From Eubacteriaceae bacterium (GTDB taxonomy: Bacteria; Bacillota; Clostridia; Eubacteriales; Anaerofustaceae): a stretch of DNA of 8,626 nt. Below are positions 6,200 through 8,626 of this stretch, piece by piece (the first letter of the stretch is position 1; the number at the start of each line of letters is the position of its first letter). The stretch lies in the NCBI GenBank assembly GCA_017613995.1, contig JAGACT010000185.1, forward strand, positions 1-8,626, in the 5' to 3' direction. The position numbers and the translations under genes are program-made. Under the pieces are notes generated by a model. That model saw nothing but the letters and a program-made list of their open reading frames with translations, had not been told where the DNA came from and ran no database searches.

Positions 6200-8548
6200 A
6201 TGAAACTAAGCGAATTAAAGCCGGGAAACACAGCAAGAATAACATCAGTCGGAGGAGAAGGTACCCTCAGACAACACCTTCTTGACATGGGAGTGATCCC
6301 CGGAGCGGAACTTACCGTGGTGCAGTTCGCCCCCATGGGGGATCCTGTGGAGATCAGGATACACGGTTACGAGCTCACACTGAGGATGGATGACGCGTCC
6401 AGGATCACCGTGATCCCCACCCAGACAGCTGCCGCGTCCGGCGGACCGTCCCGCGAGCAGTCGGATGCGCTGCATCCCGGCCTGGGCGAAGGCGGAAAAT
6501 ACCATCTTAAGGATGACCCGGAAAGCGTGCCGAAGGGCACCGCTCTCAGATTCGCCCTGGCGGGAAACCAGAACTGCGGCAAGACCACTCTGTTCAATCA
6601 GCTTACGGGAGCGAACCAGCATGTGGGCAACTTTCCCGGAGTGACCATAGACAGAAAGGACGGGGAGATCAGAAATTACGGGAACTGCCTGGTCACGGAC
6701 CTTCCCGGCATCTATTCCCTGTCTCCATACAGCGGTGAGGAGCTGGTCTCCAGACAGTTCATACTGGAGGAGAAGCCGTCCTGCATCATCAACATAGTCG
6801 ACGCCACCAGCATAGAGAGGAATCTCTACCTGACGCTGCAGCTTCTGACCCTGGGGCGCCCCATGGTGCTGGCCCTTAACATGATGGACGAGATGAGGGG
6901 CAACGGGGGCACCGTCAGGATCAACGAGATGGAGGAAATGCTGGGGATCCCGGTGGTTCCCATCTCTGCGTCGAAAAATGAGGGCGTGGACGAGCTCATG
7001 AGGCACGCATACCATCTGGCGGCCCACGGCGAAGTCCCCGTGCAGAAGGATCTTTGCACCGACGCTTCCCTGGGAGGAGCGGTGCACCGCTGCATCCACG
7101 GCATCATGCACCTCATCGATGATCACGCTTCGGCCGCCGGCATACCCCTCAGGTTCGCCGCCGAGAAGCTGGTGGAAGGGGACAGCCTCGTGCTGGATGC
7201 CCTGGGGCTTTCCGACAACGAAAAGGACATGCTGGAGCATATCCTGGTGCAGCTGGAGGAGGAATGCGGGATGGACCGTTCCGCGGCCATCGCCGGCATG
7301 CGATACGATTTCATCCGGGATCTGTGCGACGCCACCGTGATAAAACCCTCCGAGAGCAGGGAACACTTAAGGAGCAGGAAGATAGACAGGATCCTTACGG
7401 GAAAGTACACGGCTCTGCCCTGCTTCATCCTGATCATGGGACTGACGTTCATGCTGTCCTTCAACGTGATCGGTGCCTGGCTGCAGGGGATACTGGAGGA
7501 ACTGATAGAAGGCATGAGCATGATGCTGGACGCTTCTCTGAGCTCCGCGGGGGTGAACGAAGTGGTGCGCTCCCTTGCGGTGGACGGCATCATCGGGGGC
7601 ATCGGCAGCGTGCTGAGCTTCATACCGATAATACTGGTGCTGTTCTTCTTCCTGTCCGTGATGGAGGATTCGGGATATATGGCGAGGATAGCCTTCGTCA
7701 CCGACACTCTGCTCAGAAAGGTGGGCCTTTCGGGACGCAGCATAGTCCCGATGCTCATTGGCTTCGGCTGCACGGTGCCCGGTGTCATGGCCAGCAGGAC
7801 GCTGCCTTCGGAAAGGGACAGAAAGATGACCGTTCTGATGACTCCCTTCATGAGCTGCACCGCCAAGGTGCCCATCTATGTGATGTTTTCTTCACTGTTC
7901 TTCCCTGAGCACTCGGCCCTGGTGATGGCCGCCCTCTACCTTCTGGGCATCGTCCTTGCCGTGCTTTTGGCCTTCGCTTCCAAGAACACGGTATTCAGGG
8001 GGGAGGCGGTCCCCTTTGTGATGGAGCTGCCGAACTACCGTATGCCCGGAGCCTCCAACGTGGCAAGGCTCCTGTGGGAAAAAGCAAAGGACTTCATCCA
8101 GAGAGCGTTCACGGTAATTTTCGCGGCCTCCGTCGTGGTATGGCTGCTGAGGAGCTTCGATTTCGGCCTCAATTACCTGGGATATGATTCGTCCTCCAGC
8201 ATGCTCTGCGCCGTGGCGGCCTTTATCGCCCCGGTCTTCGGCCCGCTGGGATTCGGGGACTGGAGGATATCCACCGCCCTGGTCACGGGTTTTCTGGCCA
8301 AGGAGAGCGTGGTATCGACCCTGGAGGTGCTGATGCCCCAGGGACTCGGCAGCATCCTTACCCCCGGCAGCGTGATACCGCTTCTGGTGTTCTGTCTTCT
8401 TTACACTCCCTGTGTGGCGGCGGTCGCCTCCATCAGAAGGGAGATGGGAGGAAAATGGGCCTTCGGAGTCGTCGTCGGCCAGTGTGCTCTGGCATGGATC
8501 GTAGCTCTGGCAGCCAGGGGGCTGTGCCTTCTGGCGGGAGTGGTCTGA
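6200..8548 (+). CDS. feoB: FeoA-FeoB fusion ferrous iron transporter
   Basis: The 782-residue protein imports Fe(II) across the cytoplasmic membrane. Residues 1-73 are an FeoA (SH3-like) domain, starting MKLSELKPGNTARI. A polar, Gly/Ser-rich linker (about 74-115) leads to the GTP-binding domain: G1 GNQNCGKTT (122-130), switch region GNFPGVT (143-149), G3 DLPG (167-170), G4 NMMD (227-230) and G5 SASK (256-259). A helical GDI-like region follows, then the membrane part from about 403, with the Gate-type block around 513-565 that holds GFGCTVPG (Cys524) and FMSCTAKVP (Cys553), and a second block near 677-745 ending LYTPCVA (Cys738). These cysteines are those commonly implicated in FeoB iron passage. 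All nucleotide motifs and core cysteines are intact, so it should be active. FeoA is a separate gene in many bacteria. No FeoC follows. Regulation by the upstream palindrome is likely. Confidence 0.97.
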   Translation: MKLSELKPGNTARITSVGGEGTLRQHLLDMGVIPGAELTVVQFAPMGDPVEIRIHGYELTLRMDDASRITVIPTQTAAASGGPSREQSDALHPGLGEGGKYHLKDDPESVPKGTALRFALAGNQNCGKTTLFNQLTGANQHVGNFPGVTIDRKDGEIRNYGNCLVTDLPGIYSLSPYSGEELVSRQFILEEKPSCIINIVDATSIERNLYLTLQLLTLGRPMVLALNMMDEMRGNGGTVRINEMEEMLGIPVVPISASKNEGVDELMRHAYHLAAHGEVPVQKDLCTDASLGGAVHRCIHGIMHLIDDHASAAGIPLRFAAEKLVEGDSLVLDALGLSDNEKDMLEHILVQLEEECGMDRSAAIAGMRYDFIRDLCDATVIKPSESREHLRSRKIDRILTGKYTALPCFILIMGLTFMLSFNVIGAWLQGILEELIEGMSMMLDASLSSAGVNEVVRSLAVDGIIGGIGSVLSFIPIILVLFFFLSVMEDSGYMARIAFVTDTLLRKVGLSGRSIVPMLIGFGCTVPGVMASRTLPSERDRKMTVLMTPFMSCTAKVPIYVMFSSLFFPEHSALVMAALYLLGIVLAVLLAFASKNTVFRGEAVPFVMELPNYRMPGASNVARLLWEKAKDFIQRAFTVIFAASVVVWLLRSFDFGLNYLGYDSSSSMLCAVAAFIAPVFGPLGFGDWRISTALVTGFLAKESVVSTLEVLMPQGLGSILTPGSVIPLLVFCLLYTPCVAAVASIRREMGGKWAFGVVVGQCALAWIVALAARGLCLLAGVV

Positions 8549-8626
8549 ACCGTCACTTCCGGAAAACCGCTTTAAATCGGGAAAGGGGTTGTCTCAAAAT
8601 GACTTTTCAGGCATTTATGGGACGAC
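8549..8626. other. Non-coding tail after feoB, no clear terminator
   Basis: These 78 nt contain no supported gene and no convincing intrinsic terminator for feoB. Only weak CCG/CGG pairings are seen around 8559-8580. From 8585 the sequence changes to an IS-like end, listed separately. Confidence 0.5.
8585..8626. mobile_element. Possible left end of an insertion sequence (cut by window edge)
   Basis: GGGGTTGTCTCAAAATGAC at 8585-8603 resembles the GGGGnTGTCTCAAAA-type terminal inverted repeats seen at the ends of some DDE-transposase elements, for instance IS1182-like ones. GTTGTCTC (8588-8595) can also pair, with G-U wobbles, with GGGACGAC at 8619-8626. No transposase is visible, so this is resemblance only; it could be a solo remnant or an unrelated repeat. 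Confidence 0.35.

Noticed and set aside
5796..6203. A plus-strand open frame across the regulator gene and the intergenic region
   Set aside because: It is antisense to the DtxR-family gene, crosses both promoters and has no ribosome site or recognisable product.
6245..7366. A 373-codon open frame on the minus strand opposite feoAB
   Set aside because: It lies opposite intact FeoA and G-protein motifs, and its own translation resembles no protein family.

Overview
The window reads as ordinary chromosomal DNA from an anaerobic member of the Bacillota, most likely class Clostridia. The reasons are strong AGGAGG-type ribosome binding sites, consensus sigma-A-type promoters, A/T-flanked hairpin terminators, a Clostridia-style fused FeoA-FeoB protein, and a Tex protein of typical Firmicute length. 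The coding DNA is fairly GC-rich and uses many AGG (Arg) and ATA (Ile) codons. The genus cannot be named from this alone.

Layout. Positions 1-5621 hold five plus-strand genes packed almost without gaps. First is the 3' end of a threonine-aldolase-type PLP enzyme, overlapping by 1 nt with tex (486-2630), which ends in a hairpin terminator. Then come a MATE-family transporter (2670-4028), a PlsC-type acyltransferase with an unusual C-terminal half (4018-5289, 11-nt overlap) and a small ArsC/Spx-like thioredoxin-fold protein (5286-5621, 4-nt overlap). The last three look translationally coupled. A second hairpin (5621-5654) separates this group from a convergent minus-strand gene for a short DtxR-family metalloregulator (5654-6010). 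The regulator is divergent from feoAB (6200-8548), which encodes an FeoA domain fused to FeoB. The final 78 nt carry no gene but show a sequence resembling the terminal inverted repeat of an insertion sequence, cut off by the window edge.

How the genes work together. The best-supported unit is an iron-uptake module. A DtxR-like regulator whose visible ligand residues match iron-type rather than manganese-type family members sits beside the Fe(II) transporter. The feoAB promoter is a perfect TTGACA-17-TATAAT, followed at once by a perfect 18-bp inverted repeat that overlaps the expected transcription start and touches the Shine-Dalgarno sequence. The simplest model is that the iron-loaded regulator binds this palindrome and shuts off feoAB.

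The most unusual proteins are the ArsC-like one, which has no cysteine at all and has Ser where the catalytic Cys belongs, and the acyltransferase, which carries a zinc-ribbon-like motif and an unrecognised C-terminal region. I see no CRISPR array, phage module, defence system, tRNA or rRNA.
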